Shown here: piece after piece, positions 33,373-42,322 of the stretch
Position numbering within the stretch: the first letter of the stretch is position 1
Layout: every line of letters begins with the position of its first letter
Assembly (NCBI RefSeq): GCF_018100785.1
Contig: NZ_JAGJEC010000002.1
Coordinates: 1,240,001-1,304,000 of the forward strand
Direction of reading: 5' to 3'
From: Maribacter sp. MMG018
GTDB taxonomy: Bacteria > Bacteroidota > Bacteroidia > Flavobacteriales > Flavobacteriaceae
Length of the DNA stretch: 64,000 nucleotides
Notes under the pieces: generated by a model
What the model saw: the letters and a program-made list of their open reading frames with translations, nothing else
The model's database searches: none
What the model was told of the DNA's origin: nothing
Position numbers and translations under genes: made by a program

Positions 33373-35868
33373 ATGAAAAAACTTTTCCCTTTACTCCTGC
33401 TATTACTTACTTTAAACCCAATTTTAAGTCAAAGACCAGGAGGAGGCCGGGAAAATGGCCCAACATCAATCAAAATCACCGGTACAGTACTAGACCAAGA
33501 AACAGGTGAACCTTTAGAATATGCAACCTTAGTTCTACAAGATGCACAAAATCCTCAAAAAATTACTGGAGGCATCACAGATATGGACGGTAAATTTAAC
33601 GTCGAAACCACTCCAGGAAAGTATAACATAAGAATAGAATACATTTCATATAAAACTTATTCCCTTCCTAACCAAACCCTAACCAGATCAAAGGATTTAG
33701 GTGTTGTAAAATTAGCTTTGGACGTAGCTCAATTGGAAGGTGTGGAAGTTGTTGGCGAAAAGACCACGGTAGAAGTACGTTTGGATAAAAAAATATACAA
33801 TATCGGTAAAGACCTTACCAACAGTGGGGCCACTATTACAGATGCCCTTAATAATGTACCTTCTGTAGATGTAGATGTAGAAGGGGCCATCAGTTTAAGG
33901 GGTAACGAGAATGTTAGAATATTGATAAACGGCAAGCCATCTGCCTTAGCAGGTTTTGGCTCTACGGATGCCCTAACACAATTACCTGCAGATGCCATAG
34001 AAAAAGTAGAGGTAATCACCAGTCCATCTGCACGTTATGATGCAGAGGGTACCGCTGGCATACTGAACATTGTCTTAAAGAAAGAAAAGACACTGGGTTT
34101 CAACGGGTCGGTAAATACTACGATCGGATACCCCGTAAATAGTGGTATTTCTGCAAACGTAAATTTAAGAACCGATAAGTTCAATATCTTCAATACCACA
34201 GGATACAGCTACAGAGACGCACCCGGTAATGCCTTTTATGACAACACCTATACTTCTGGAAGCTATGACAGGATAATAGAAGACAGGGAATATAACAGGT
34301 TAAGAAAAGGTTTCAATACCAACTTAGGCCTAGAATACTTTTTAACCGAAACATCCTCTATTACAGGTAGTGTTTTTTATAGAACATCGGATAGTGAGGA
34401 TGATACGGAAAATACCAATATGAGATATATTGGTAGCGCCCTTAGTAACGAAACATACAGAACCGAAGACGAAAATGAAGACGATGAAAACTATCAGTTT
34501 TCATTAAACTATGTAAACGATTTGGACGAAGATGGTCAAAAACTGACAGTTGACCTTCAGTACTCAAAAGGAGAAGAGACCAAAGTTTCTATTATAGAGG
34601 AAAACAACACACTGCCCAATCAAAATCTAATTGTATTGGAAAATGTCTATGAAACAGAGTCGGAAGACGAGTATCTAGTACAGGCAGATTATGTACTTCC
34701 ACTGGGGGATGCACAGTTTGAAGCTGGTTATAGGGGAACGTTCGAAAAAGATGCTACAAATTACCGCTTAGATTCTTTAAACCAAGGTACCGGTCTGTTT
34801 GATATCAACAAAGATTTGACCAATTTGTTCACCTATACAGAAAATGTAAATGCCCTATACACCCAATACGGTAATAAGTTCGGAAAGTTTTCTTTCTTAT
34901 TAGGGTTACGATTAGAAAACACACAACTTAAAGGAGAACTGGATTCTGAATATGACACTAGTGAACTGGAAGATCAATTGGGAGTTGATGTCGATGTAAA
35001 TTTCGACAAAAACTACTTGGGACTTTTCCCTACCGTTAATTTAATATTTGAATTGGCGGACAATGAAAATATATCGCTTGGTTACAATAGAAGAATCAAT
35101 AGACCCAGAGGATGGTTTGTAAACCCCTTCCCTTCCCGCTCCAGTAGAACTAATATTTTTCAAGGAAATCCAGACCTAAACCCAGCGTTTTCCAATGCTT
35201 TTGACGTGGGATACCTAAAAAGGTGGGATAAGTTAACTTTCACTTCTTCTGTCTATTACCAAAGGGAAACAGATTCTTTTGAACGTGTACAAGAAGAGAC
35301 AGGACAAACAACTACCGATGGTATAGAAATAATCAGATCCATACCTATAAACCTTTCTACGAACGACAGAATTGGCGTAGAGGCCGGAATGCTATACAAT
35401 CCGGCCAAATGGTTGCGCTTAAACTCTAGTTTCAATTTTTTCCGTTTTTCCACCGAAGGTGATTTTAATGGTGTAGATTATGGTACGACCAACACCAGTT
35501 GGTTTGCAAGGTTTAGCTCTAAGGTCTCTTTACCTGCAAAGATAGATTGGCAGACCAATGCATTCTACAGAGGGCCTTCACAAACGGCACAGAGCGAATA
35601 CAAAGGAATATTTTCGTTGAACCTGGCCTTTAGTAAAGATATTTTAAATGACAACGGGACCCTCTCTATGAACGTTAGCGATTTATTGAACTCGAGAAAG
35701 AGAAGATCCTATACCGAAACCGAATTCTTTACCTCCGACAGTGAATTCCAATGGAGGAAAAGACAAATAACCCTAGGGTTCGTATATAGGTTCAATCAAC
35801 CAAAAGAGCGTAATAGAGGTAACAATAGAGGAGGAAATGAAGATATGGAGGAAGAAATAGAAGGTTAA
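33373..35868 (+). CDS. TonB-receptor-like outer-membrane barrel protein with carboxypeptidase-like domain
   Basis: An 831-residue exported protein. The signal peptide (FPLLLLLLTLNPILS) is followed by a carboxypeptidase regulatory-like domain (about residues 32-118, with GTVLDQETGEPLEYATLVLQ), a plug-like domain (about 125-225, with VPSVDVDVEGAISLRGNENV and AIEKVEVITSPSARYDAEGT) and a long Tyr/Asn-rich beta-barrel. The C-terminus is acidic/basic (NRGGNEDMEEEIEG) instead of the usual terminal aromatic. This matches the flavobacterial outer-membrane beta-barrel family close to TonB-dependent receptors. No TonB box is evident. Ligand unknown. It is co-transcribed with the Gly/Tyr-rich gene and ends at a terminator. 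Confidence 0.85.
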   Translation: MKKLFPLLLLLLTLNPILSQRPGGGRENGPTSIKITGTVLDQETGEPLEYATLVLQDAQNPQKITGGITDMDGKFNVETTPGKYNIRIEYISYKTYSLPNQTLTRSKDLGVVKLALDVAQLEGVEVVGEKTTVEVRLDKKIYNIGKDLTNSGATITDALNNVPSVDVDVEGAISLRGNENVRILINGKPSALAGFGSTDALTQLPADAIEKVEVITSPSARYDAEGTAGILNIVLKKEKTLGFNGSVNTTIGYPVNSGISANVNLRTDKFNIFNTTGYSYRDAPGNAFYDNTYTSGSYDRIIEDREYNRLRKGFNTNLGLEYFLTETSSITGSVFYRTSDSEDDTENTNMRYIGSALSNETYRTEDENEDDENYQFSLNYVNDLDEDGQKLTVDLQYSKGEETKVSIIEENNTLPNQNLIVLENVYETESEDEYLVQADYVLPLGDAQFEAGYRGTFEKDATNYRLDSLNQGTGLFDINKDLTNLFTYTENVNALYTQYGNKFGKFSFLLGLRLENTQLKGELDSEYDTSELEDQLGVDVDVNFDKNYLGLFPTVNLIFELADNENISLGYNRRINRPRGWFVNPFPSRSSRTNIFQGNPDLNPAFSNAFDVGYLKRWDKLTFTSSVYYQRETDSFERVQEETGQTTTDGIEIIRSIPINLSTNDRIGVEAGMLYNPAKWLRLNSSFNFFRFSTEGDFNGVDYGTTNTSWFARFSSKVSLPAKIDWQTNAFYRGPSQTAQSEYKGIFSLNLAFSKDILNDNGTLSMNVSDLLNSRKRRSYTETEFFTSDSEFQWRKRQITLGFVYRFNQPKERNRGNNRGGNEDMEEEIEG

Positions 35869-35884
35869 CAGTAAAAACCTCCAT

Positions 35885-35919
35885 AAAAAAACGGGAAGCT
35901 ATTAGCTTCCCGTTTTTTT
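35885..35919. terminator. Terminator of the barrel operon
   Basis: Arms AAAACGGGAAGCT and AGCTTCCCGTTTT around an ATT loop, with long flanking A and T runs. Its core GGGAAGC...GCTTCCC is repeated in the terminator at 36082-36107. Confidence 0.85.
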
Positions 35920-36081
35920 TATTATATACAATTTGATTTTGGTTCTTTTCTTTCTATAAATAAAAATCTACCGCATAAACCTATAACTTATCAAAAAGTT
36001 CTTATATGAGGTAAGAAACCGTAAAGAGAGAACATAACCAATTAAAGACAAGAAGGAGGAAAATAAATTTGGTGGCAACAA

Positions 36082-36107
36082 AAAAGGGAAGCAATAGCTT
36101 CCCTTTT
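36082..36107 (-). terminator. Terminator of the 60-residue membrane protein gene
   Basis: Arms AAAAGGGAAGC and GCTTCCCTTTT around a four-base loop lie three bases beyond the stop codon on the minus strand, followed by a T run in that direction. Confidence 0.8.
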
Positions 36108-36109
36108 CA

Positions 36110-36292
36110 TTATATATTATCGGCGGCGGCTCTTTTTTTGTCGCGCCTTTCTTTCAACAATTCTTTTATATTACCAAATAACCAATATGGAACTACGAAT
36201 GTCAATAAAAATATCATCAACCAAAAACCAATGGTCAATATGGTTAAAAATGCTAAAAATCCTAAATATTGGTCAAATTCAAACATAATCAT
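36110..36292 (-). CDS. 60-residue small membrane protein
   Basis: A short protein, MIMFEFDQYLGFLAFLTILT at the start, with one or two hydrophobic helices to about residue 42 (GFWLMIFLLTFVVPYWLF) and a basic tail (KELLKERRDKKRAAADNI). No known family comes to mind. That it is a real gene is supported by an excellent promoter on the same strand (36306-36337) and a terminator immediately after the stop. The second ATG (codon 3) is an equally possible start. Function unknown. Confidence 0.75.
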   Translation of the reverse strand: MIMFEFDQYLGFLAFLTILTIGFWLMIFLLTFVVPYWLFGNIKELLKERRDKKRAAADNI

Positions 36293-36305
36293 AAGTTTTA
36301 CGCTT

Positions 36306-36337
36306 CAAAGATACTTTGAAATACCTAAATTTTGCAA
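36306..36337 (-). promoter_or_regulatory. Promoter of the 60-residue membrane protein gene
   Basis: On the minus strand, TTG and TATCTTTG are separated by 21 bases, both exact matches to the Bacteroidota consensus. The -7 element lies 13 bases before the ATG. Confidence 0.7.
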
Positions 36338-36393
36338 ATCAAATTTAAAAAATATTTAATTCTCAATGATCCGCAAATAATTCGCTAAACTGC

Positions 36394-36401
36394 TAACTTT
36401 G
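36394..36401 (+). promoter_or_regulatory. fumC promoter -7 element
   Basis: TAACTTTG matches TAnnTTTG exactly and lies 21 bases before the fumC ATG. The -33 half has only a TTC. Confidence 0.5.
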
Positions 36402-36422
36402 TTATTCTAAAAATTTATCATC

Positions 36423-37820
36423 ATGAGTTACAGAATAGAAAAAGACACCATGGGCGAAGTTAAGGTTCCCAAAGACAAATATTGGGGTGCCCAAACAGAG
36501 CGTTCGCGAAATAACTTTAAAATTGGACCAAGGGCCTCTATGCCTTTGGATATAATATATGGTTTTGCCTATTTAAAGAAATCAGCCGCTTTTGCGAATT
36601 GCGAGTTAGGGGTCTTGAGCGAAACAAAAAGAGATTTGATCGCTACGGTATGTGATGAAATTTTACAAGGCAAACATGACGACCAATTTCCCCTTGTTAT
36701 ATGGCAGACCGGTTCGGGTACCCAAAGTAACATGAACGTTAACGAGGTAATTGCCAACAGGGCACATGAATTGGCGGGCAACGTTATTGGTGAGGGAGAA
36801 AAAACCATACAGCCCAATGATGATGTCAACAAATCACAATCTTCAAACGACACCTTTCCTACGGGGATGCATATTGCAGCGTACAAAAAGATTGTTGAAG
36901 TAACCATACCGGGAATCACAAAATTAAGGGATACCTTAGATAAAAAAGCGAAAGAATTTAAAAATGTAGTGAAGATCGGTAGAACCCATCTTATGGATGC
37001 TACACCTTTAACCTTGGGCCAAGAGTTTTCCGGATACGTTTCTCAACTGGACCATGGATTGGCGGCATTAAAAAACACCTTAGACCATTTAAGCGAATTG
37101 GCCTTAGGAGGCACCGCAGTAGGCACAGGATTGAATACCCCTGCCGGTTATGATGTGTTGGTCGCCAAGTACATTTCAGATTTTACCGGCCTTCCTTTTA
37201 AGACCGCCGAGAATAAATTTGAAGCACTGGCAGCACACGACGCCATTGTAGAAAGTCATGGGGCCTTAAAGCAACTTGCCGTTTCTTTGAACAAAATTGC
37301 AAACGATATTAGAATGATGGCTTCTGGTCCACGTTCAGGTATCGGTGAAATAATTATTCCCGCGAACGAACCAGGAAGCTCTATAATGCCGGGTAAAGTG
37401 AACCCTACCCAATGTGAAGCATTAACAATGGTGTGCGCACAAGTAATGGGCAACGATGTTGCTATAACCGTTGGTGGTACCCAAGGACATTATGAACTTA
37501 ATGTTTTTAAACCGGTTATGGCCGCCAATATTTTACAGTCCGCACAATTATTAGGTGATGCCTGCACTAGCTTTGAAGAACACTGTGCCAATGGCATAGA
37601 GCCCAACCATGAGGTTATTAAACAACTTTTGAACAATTCTTTAATGCTGGTTACGGCACTGAATACCAAAATAGGATATTACAAAGCCGCCGAAATAGCA
37701 AATACGGCGCATAAAAACGGTACTACCCTGAAAGAAGAAGCTATTAACCTAGGTTACGTTTCTGCAGAAGATTATGACGAATGGGTAAAACCCGAAGACA
37801 TGGTAGGCAGTTTAAAATAG
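36423..37820 (+). CDS. fumC: Class II fumarate hydratase
   Basis: A 465-residue homotetrameric enzyme of the TCA cycle interconverting fumarate and malate. The superfamily signature [11 protein letters not shown] lies at residues 318-328, and other conserved regions read [18 protein letters not shown] and [18 protein letters not shown]. Class II enzymes need no Fe-S cluster and so resist oxidative damage. Aspartase and argininosuccinate lyase share the fold, but the substrate motifs and length match fumarase C. It is monocistronic, with a promoter element upstream and a terminator after the stop. Confidence 0.96.
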   Translation: MSYRIEKDTMGEVKVPKDKYWGAQTERSRNNFKIGPRASMPLDIIYGFAYLKKSAAFANCELGVLSETKRDLIATVCDEILQGKHDDQFPLVIWQTGSGTQSNMNVNEVIANRAHELAGNVIGEGEKTIQPNDDVNKSQSSNDTFPTGMHIAAYKKIVEVTIPGITKLRDTLDKKAKEFKNVVKIGRTHLMDATPLTLGQEFSGYVSQLDHGLAALKNTLDHLSELALGGTAVGTGLNTPAGYDVLVAKYISDFTGLPFKTAENKFEALAAHDAIVESHGALKQLAVSLNKIANDIRMMASGPRSGIGEIIIPANEPGSSIMPGKVNPTQCEALTMVCAQVMGNDVAITVGGTQGHYELNVFKPVMAANILQSAQLLGDACTSFEEHCANGIEPNHEVIKQLLNNSLMLVTALNTKIGYYKAAEIANTAHKNGTTLKEEAINLGYVSAEDYDEWVKPEDMVGSLK

Positions 37821-37843
37821 ACCTAACTAAATAATATAAAATG

Positions 37844-37876
37844 AAAATGGCGGTCTGTAACAGACCGCCATTTTTT
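37844..37876. terminator. Bidirectional terminator after fumC
   Basis: Arms AAAATGGCGGTCTG and CAGACCGCCATTTT with a TAA loop, between the convergent fumC and coiled-coil protein genes. Confidence 0.85.
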
Positions 37877-37901
37877 ATTTAATGGATAGTGTATGTGTTT
37901 A

Positions 37902-38789
37902 TTATTTCAGGGTAAATTGAGATGTACCCAATAATTTAAGTTTATCGTCATATACATTTACCATGTATTTTCCACTTTTGAAATCACCTGCAGGCTTGTT
38001 CAAATAATCACAGATGTCCAAGCTTTTATTTTCATAGTAGAAGCTAGTTGACTTAGAATAAGTAATAGAAGCACCTTCATCGTTCGTCTTAGAGAAGCTC
38101 TCTCCCATTACATTTCCTTGAGGATCTAAAGCCTCTATATAAAATTCTCTATCACCCGCTTGTGCAATAACGTTATCGGCAATTGTAAAACAGATCTTAA
38201 ATTTGTCGGTAGCCCTGGCTCTTTGTGTAGAAACCAATTTACCACTGTTACGTTCTTTTACTGCATCTACGTTGATTTTAGACAAGTTTAAAGCAGAACC
38301 TTTTTCAACTGCATCTGCCAATTGAGTGTTTTGAACAACCAATGAATCGTTGAAAACAGTTTGTTTTTCCAACTCTACATAAGTGCTATCTCTCTGCATA
38401 GCGATCATAGTGTTAGATCTTGTTAAAGAATCAACTTGTTTCAACAATTGCTCTCTTTCCGCCTTTAAGACACTTACTTGTCTTCTATATCTAGAAAGTG
38501 TAGAAATGTCGGCTTTCATTGTTTTTACAGAGTCAATATACTTCGCAATGTTATCTCTTGCAGAAACCAATTCCTCATTGGTGGCATTGCTCTCCAAAAT
38601 TGCCTTGTCATACTCTGATTTTAGACTATTTAAATCCTCGACCACAAGTTCCTTTTCCTTGGTAAGAACGCTCTCTGTCTTTTTCTTATCTTGATAAAGA
38701 CTAACGGTGTATATAATAGTACCTAAAAGTACCACACCTAACAAAGCGGCCAAGACCTTCAATCCATTGTTACTTTTTGTTTCAGTCAT
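37902..38789 (-). CDS. Membrane-anchored coiled-coil protein of unknown function
   Basis: A 295-residue protein with one N-terminal membrane helix (LKVLAALLGVVLLGTIIYTV), a long coiled coil (about residues 35-160) and a C-terminal beta domain (about 195-295, with FKICFTIADNVIAQAGDREF and KYMVNVYDDKLKLLG). The type II topology puts the coiled coil and beta domain in the periplasm. Similar flavobacterial proteins are often labelled 'chromosome partitioning protein ParA', but there is no Walker motif here and that label is not supported. Function unknown. Confidence 0.8.
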   Translation of the reverse strand: MTETKSNNGLKVLAALLGVVLLGTIIYTVSLYQDKKKTESVLTKEKELVVEDLNSLKSEYDKAILESNATNEELVSARDNIAKYIDSVKTMKADISTLSRYRRQVSVLKAEREQLLKQVDSLTRSNTMIAMQRDSTYVELEKQTVFNDSLVVQNTQLADAVEKGSALNLSKINVDAVKERNSGKLVSTQRARATDKFKICFTIADNVIAQAGDREFYIEALDPQGNVMGESFSKTNDEGASITYSKSTSFYYENKSLDICDYLNKPAGDFKSGKYMVNVYDDKLKLLGTSQFTLK

Positions 38790-38958
38790 AATGTAATTTT
38801 TAATTAATCGCGTTGGTTTTAAGCTAAAATAATTGTTTGTATCAATACTATATACGCAAAGAACTAATTTTTAGATTTTTTATTGTTAATTTATTTTCTT
38901 AACGGCTTCCTCATAAACAATAATCTAATTTTATATTGTCACCAATGTAGACCCTGCC

Positions 38959-39417
38959 ATGCAAAAAATAATTCCGTACGAACCTAAATACGCAAAAGCT
39001 TTCAGAGACTTGAACCTGTTATGGCTAAACAAATATTTTAAAGTTGAAAACAAGGACACCGAGTTGCTAAACAATTGCCAAGAGAATATAATTGACAAAG
39101 GAGGGTATATCTTTATAGCCCTATTAAATGAGATTCCCGTAGGGTGTTTCGCTCTGATAAAGAAAAACGAAACGTCGTATGAATTGGGCAAAATGGCCGT
39201 AAGCGAAAAATATCAAGGTTTAAAAATTGGGCAAAAAATGTTAGCATACGCTATTGATTTTGCCAAACAGAAAGATTGCAAAAAAATCGAATTATATTCT
39301 AGCACCAAACTAGACACCGCCCTGCACATCTATAAAAAATTCGGGTTCAAAGAAATAGAATTAGAAGAACCCCTACCCTACGCCCGAAGCGATGTTAAAA
39401 TGGAATTAATAATATAA
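38959..39417 (+). CDS. GNAT family N-acetyltransferase
   Basis: A 152-residue acetyl-CoA-dependent acetyltransferase. The core is readable: FIALLNEIPVGCFALIKKNE (beta4), LGKMAVSEKYQGLKIGQKML (the Q/R-x-x-G-x-G/A CoA loop as QGLKIG) and YKKFGFKEIE near the end. The substrate could be a small amine or a protein N-terminus. It lies 17 bases before the lipoprotein gene on the same strand, probably in one transcript. Confidence 0.88.
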   Translation: MQKIIPYEPKYAKAFRDLNLLWLNKYFKVENKDTELLNNCQENIIDKGGYIFIALLNEIPVGCFALIKKNETSYELGKMAVSEKYQGLKIGQKMLAYAIDFAKQKDCKKIELYSSTKLDTALHIYKKFGFKEIELEEPLPYARSDVKMELII

Positions 39418-39434
39418 ACCCTAAAACCAGTCGT

Positions 39435-40250
39435 ATGAAAAAAATAAAATTATTTGCGCCTATCCTTATAGCGCTCTTCGTTTTTTCTTGCAAAAACGAA
39501 AAAAAATCGGATTCTAAGGTTAATGAAACAGCACAAAACCAAAATGCCGTTTCAGAACAATCGAAAGAAGAAACGAACAATACCGTATCCATAATTCCCA
39601 TAGAACATGCTACCGCCGTAGTACAATGGAACGATATTACGGTTTATATTGACCCTGTGGGAGGTGCAAAAGCTTTTGAGGAACAAGAGCTACCCGATTT
39701 AATATTGATTACGGATATTCATGGAGACCACCTAAGTGTTGAGACCCTACGGGAACTAAACACTTCCAGAGCCAAAATAATTGCCCCCAAGGCCGTCGCC
39801 GATAAATTACCGGAAGAGTTTACGACACAGTTGGATATTTTGGCCAATGGAGAATCAAAAGAGCGATATGGTATTACCATAGAAGCCGTACCTATGTACA
39901 ATCTGCGGGAAGAGGCCAAGAAATTTCATGAAAAAGGAAGGGGCAACGGTTATATATTGAACCTGGGCGATCAACGAATCTATTTTTCTGGCGATACGGA
40001 GGATATTCCAGAAATGCGAAGTCTAGAAAATATCGACAAAGCTTTTGTTTGCATGAACTTACCATATACTATGACCGTTGAAAATGCGGCCGAAGGAGTA
40101 CTTGCCTTTAAACCAGAACAAGTATACCCCTATCATTATAGAGGTAAACCAGATGTTAGCGATGTAGCAAAGTTTAAGGAATTGGTAAATGCCGGCAATC
40201 CTGATATTGAAGTGGTACAACTAGATTGGTATCCGAACAACGAATATTAA
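39435..40250 (+). CDS. Metallo-beta-lactamase-fold lipoprotein
   Basis: A 271-residue protein with a type II signal peptide. The lipobox is FSCKN, so the mature Cys20 is probably lipidated, with Lys-rich KNEKKSDSK behind it. A Ser/Glu/Asn linker precedes an MBL-fold hydrolase domain. The metal motif is present as ITDIHGDHLSVE (HxDH form HGDH), with a later YFSGDTEDIPE and YPYHYRG supplying further ligands. This matches the UlaG/ZipD-like group of MBL hydrolases. Substrate unknown. It is located at the outer or inner membrane facing the periplasm. A strong terminator follows. Confidence 0.88.
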   Translation: MKKIKLFAPILIALFVFSCKNEKKSDSKVNETAQNQNAVSEQSKEETNNTVSIIPIEHATAVVQWNDITVYIDPVGGAKAFEEQELPDLILITDIHGDHLSVETLRELNTSRAKIIAPKAVADKLPEEFTTQLDILANGESKERYGITIEAVPMYNLREEAKKFHEKGRGNGYILNLGDQRIYFSGDTEDIPEMRSLENIDKAFVCMNLPYTMTVENAAEGVLAFKPEQVYPYHYRGKPDVSDVAKFKELVNAGNPDIEVVQLDWYPNNEY

Positions 40251-40255
40251 CCCAT

Positions 40256-40292
40256 AAAAAAGCCCCTTCTGGTTACCATGAAGGGGCTTTTT
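40256..40292. terminator. Bidirectional terminator
   Basis: Arms AAAAAGCCCCTTC and GAAGGGGCTTTTT with a ten-base loop between the convergent MBL lipoprotein gene and ettA. Confidence 0.85.
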
Positions 40293-40311
40293 GGTTTATG
40301 TCATCTGTTCG

Positions 40312-42003
40312 TTATCGAATCAACTTTTTATATTTAATACGTTTCGGCATTAAATCACCTCCTAGGCGTTTCTTTTTGTTCTCTTCATATTCTGAGAAAG
40401 ACCCTTCAAAGAAATATACTTGAGAATCCCCTTCGAACGCAAGTATATGGGTACAGATACGATCCAAGAACCATCTGTCGTGGGAAATAACGACCGCACA
40501 TCCGGCAAAGTTCTCCAAACCTTCTTCCAATGCTCGCAGCGTATTAACATCCAGATCGTTCGTTGGCTCATCTAAAAGCAATACGTTGCCCTCTTCCTTT
40601 AATGTCATTGCCAAATGCAAACGGTTACGCTCACCACCGGAAAGCATGTTCACTTTTTTATTCTGCTCGCTACCAGAGAAATTAAATCGGCTTAGATAGG
40701 CTCTAGAATTCACCTGCCTTCCCCCCATCATTATAAGCTCTTGCTCATCACTGAAGTTTTGCCAAATGGTTTTTTCCGGATCAATATTACTATGGCTTTG
40801 GTCTACGTAGGCTATTTTGGCAGTTTCACCAACAATGAACTCCCCTTTATCCGGAGTTTCTTCTCCCATGATCATTTTAAAGATAGTGGTTTTACCGGCA
40901 CCGTTCGGACCGATAATACCAACTATACCCGCTTGGGGCAATTTAAAGTTAAGATCCTCGTATAGCAATTTATCCCCAAAAGCCTTACTTACACCTTTGG
41001 CCTCGATAACGTTGGTGCCCAATCGTGGTCCATTCGGTATATAGATTTCCAACTTTTCGTCCAACTGCTTTTGGTCTTGGCTCATCAACTTATCATAGTT
41101 TTTAAGACGTGCCTTTTGTTTGGTCTGTCTACCCTTGGCTCCTTGACGCACCCATTCCAACTCACGCTCCAATGTTTTTTGTCTTTTGGAGGCGGATTTG
41201 CTTTCATCGGCCATTCTTTTTGACTTCTGATCTAGCCATGACGAATAGTTTCCTTTCCAAGGTATGCCTTCTCCCCTATCCAATTCTAAAATCCAACCTG
41301 CCACATTATCCAAGAAATATCTATCGTGGGTAACCGCTATGACCGTACCCTTATATTGGGCCAAGTGATGCTCTAACCAATGTACCGACTCTGCATCTAA
41401 GTGGTTGGTAGGCTCATCCAACAATAATATTTCCGGTTCTTGCAAAAGTAGGCGACAAAGGGCTACCCTTCTTCGTTCACCTCCGGACAAAACAGCTATT
41501 TTCTTATCGGCCTCGGGGGTTCTAAGGGCATCCATGGCAATTTCTAGCTTGGTATCCAATTCCCAAGCGTTTGATGCATCTATTTTATCTTGCAAAGCAG
41601 CTTGCTTGTCCATCAACTTTTGCATCTTATCAGCATCTTCGTAAACCTCTGGCAGACCGAACATATCGTTGATCTTATTATACTCGTCCAAAATTGCAAC
41701 GGTTTCCGCTACCCCTTCCTTTACGACCTCCAATACCGTTTTATCTTCATCCAACTTTGGTTCCTGTTCCAAATAACCAACATTGTAACCCGGTGAAAAC
41801 ACCACGTCTCCCTGAAAGTTTTTATCTACCCCAGCGATTATTTTTAACAATGTGGACTTACCCGATCCATTAAGACCCAGGATTCCGATTTTGGCACCGT
41901 AGAAAAAACTCAGGTATATATCTTTAAGTACCGGTGTGTTTGCCGTTTTAAAGGTTTTTGTAACCCCGGACATAGAAAAAATGACTTTCTTATCGTCAGA
42001 CAT
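40312..42003 (-). CDS. ettA: Energy-dependent translational throttle protein EttA (ABC-F)
   Basis: A 563-residue ribosome-binding ABC-F ATPase that gates the first peptide bond according to ADP/ATP ratio. Two cassettes are readable: Walker A GLNGSGKST and GPNGAGKTT, signatures LSGGERRRVALCRLL and LSGGERNRLHLA, and a Walker B with LLLDEPTNHLD and LLLDEPTNDLD. Between them is the helical P-site tRNA-interaction (PtIM) linker with an arm at KSKRMADESKSASKRQ. The conserved SGVTKTF-type start is present. Cytoplasmic. The upstream gene is a 60-residue membrane protein. Confidence 0.95.
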   Translation of the reverse strand: MSDDKKVIFSMSGVTKTFKTANTPVLKDIYLSFFYGAKIGILGLNGSGKSTLLKIIAGVDKNFQGDVVFSPGYNVGYLEQEPKLDEDKTVLEVVKEGVAETVAILDEYNKINDMFGLPEVYEDADKMQKLMDKQAALQDKIDASNAWELDTKLEIAMDALRTPEADKKIAVLSGGERRRVALCRLLLQEPEILLLDEPTNHLDAESVHWLEHHLAQYKGTVIAVTHDRYFLDNVAGWILELDRGEGIPWKGNYSSWLDQKSKRMADESKSASKRQKTLERELEWVRQGAKGRQTKQKARLKNYDKLMSQDQKQLDEKLEIYIPNGPRLGTNVIEAKGVSKAFGDKLLYEDLNFKLPQAGIVGIIGPNGAGKTTIFKMIMGEETPDKGEFIVGETAKIAYVDQSHSNIDPEKTIWQNFSDEQELIMMGGRQVNSRAYLSRFNFSGSEQNKKVNMLSGGERNRLHLAMTLKEEGNVLLLDEPTNDLDVNTLRALEEGLENFAGCAVVISHDRWFLDRICTHILAFEGDSQVYFFEGSFSEYEENKKKRLGGDLMPKRIKYKKLIR

Positions 42004-42070
42004 AATAATTAAAAATTAGGTATTGTGTTTTAAAGAAAAGCGTACGACGCATGTGTTTTTTAGAAGGAAA

Positions 42071-42253
42071 CTAAACCCTTCCCTTAAGTGCATTAAATAC
42101 CCAAGCAATAGCAAAAAATCCTATACCTACCGAGGCAAATCCCCATCCTGCTACGTCATCATATCTAAATGCTCCAAGGGCTATGAGCCCCAAACCGACC
42201 AAAATCATAATAAATGTGGCCCATGCCAAAACCGTGTTCTTGTTCATTCCCAT
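42071..42253 (-). CDS. 60-residue small membrane protein (CAL67264-like)
   Basis: A 60-residue protein with two hydrophobic helices (TVLAWATFIMILVGLGLIAL and WGFASVGIGFFAIAWVF) and a short basic tail (NALKGRV). It recalls a small conserved flavobacterial membrane family labelled 'CAL67264 family membrane protein'. It lies 67 bases upstream of ettA on the same strand. A second ATG at codon 3 is possible. Function unknown. Confidence 0.78.
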   Translation of the reverse strand: MGMNKNTVLAWATFIMILVGLGLIALGAFRYDDVAGWGFASVGIGFFAIAWVFNALKGRV

Positions 42254-42322
42254 CTTATCTATAATTTTTAGCGAACTTCAAATATCGCAATTTTTAAAAT
42301 GTCTTTTTAATTTTATTATGGA

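Noticed and set aside
36069..36359. Plus-strand open frame overlapping the 60-residue membrane protein gene
   Set aside because: It crosses the terminator hairpin and the well-matched minus-strand promoter; the opposite strand is the better explanation.
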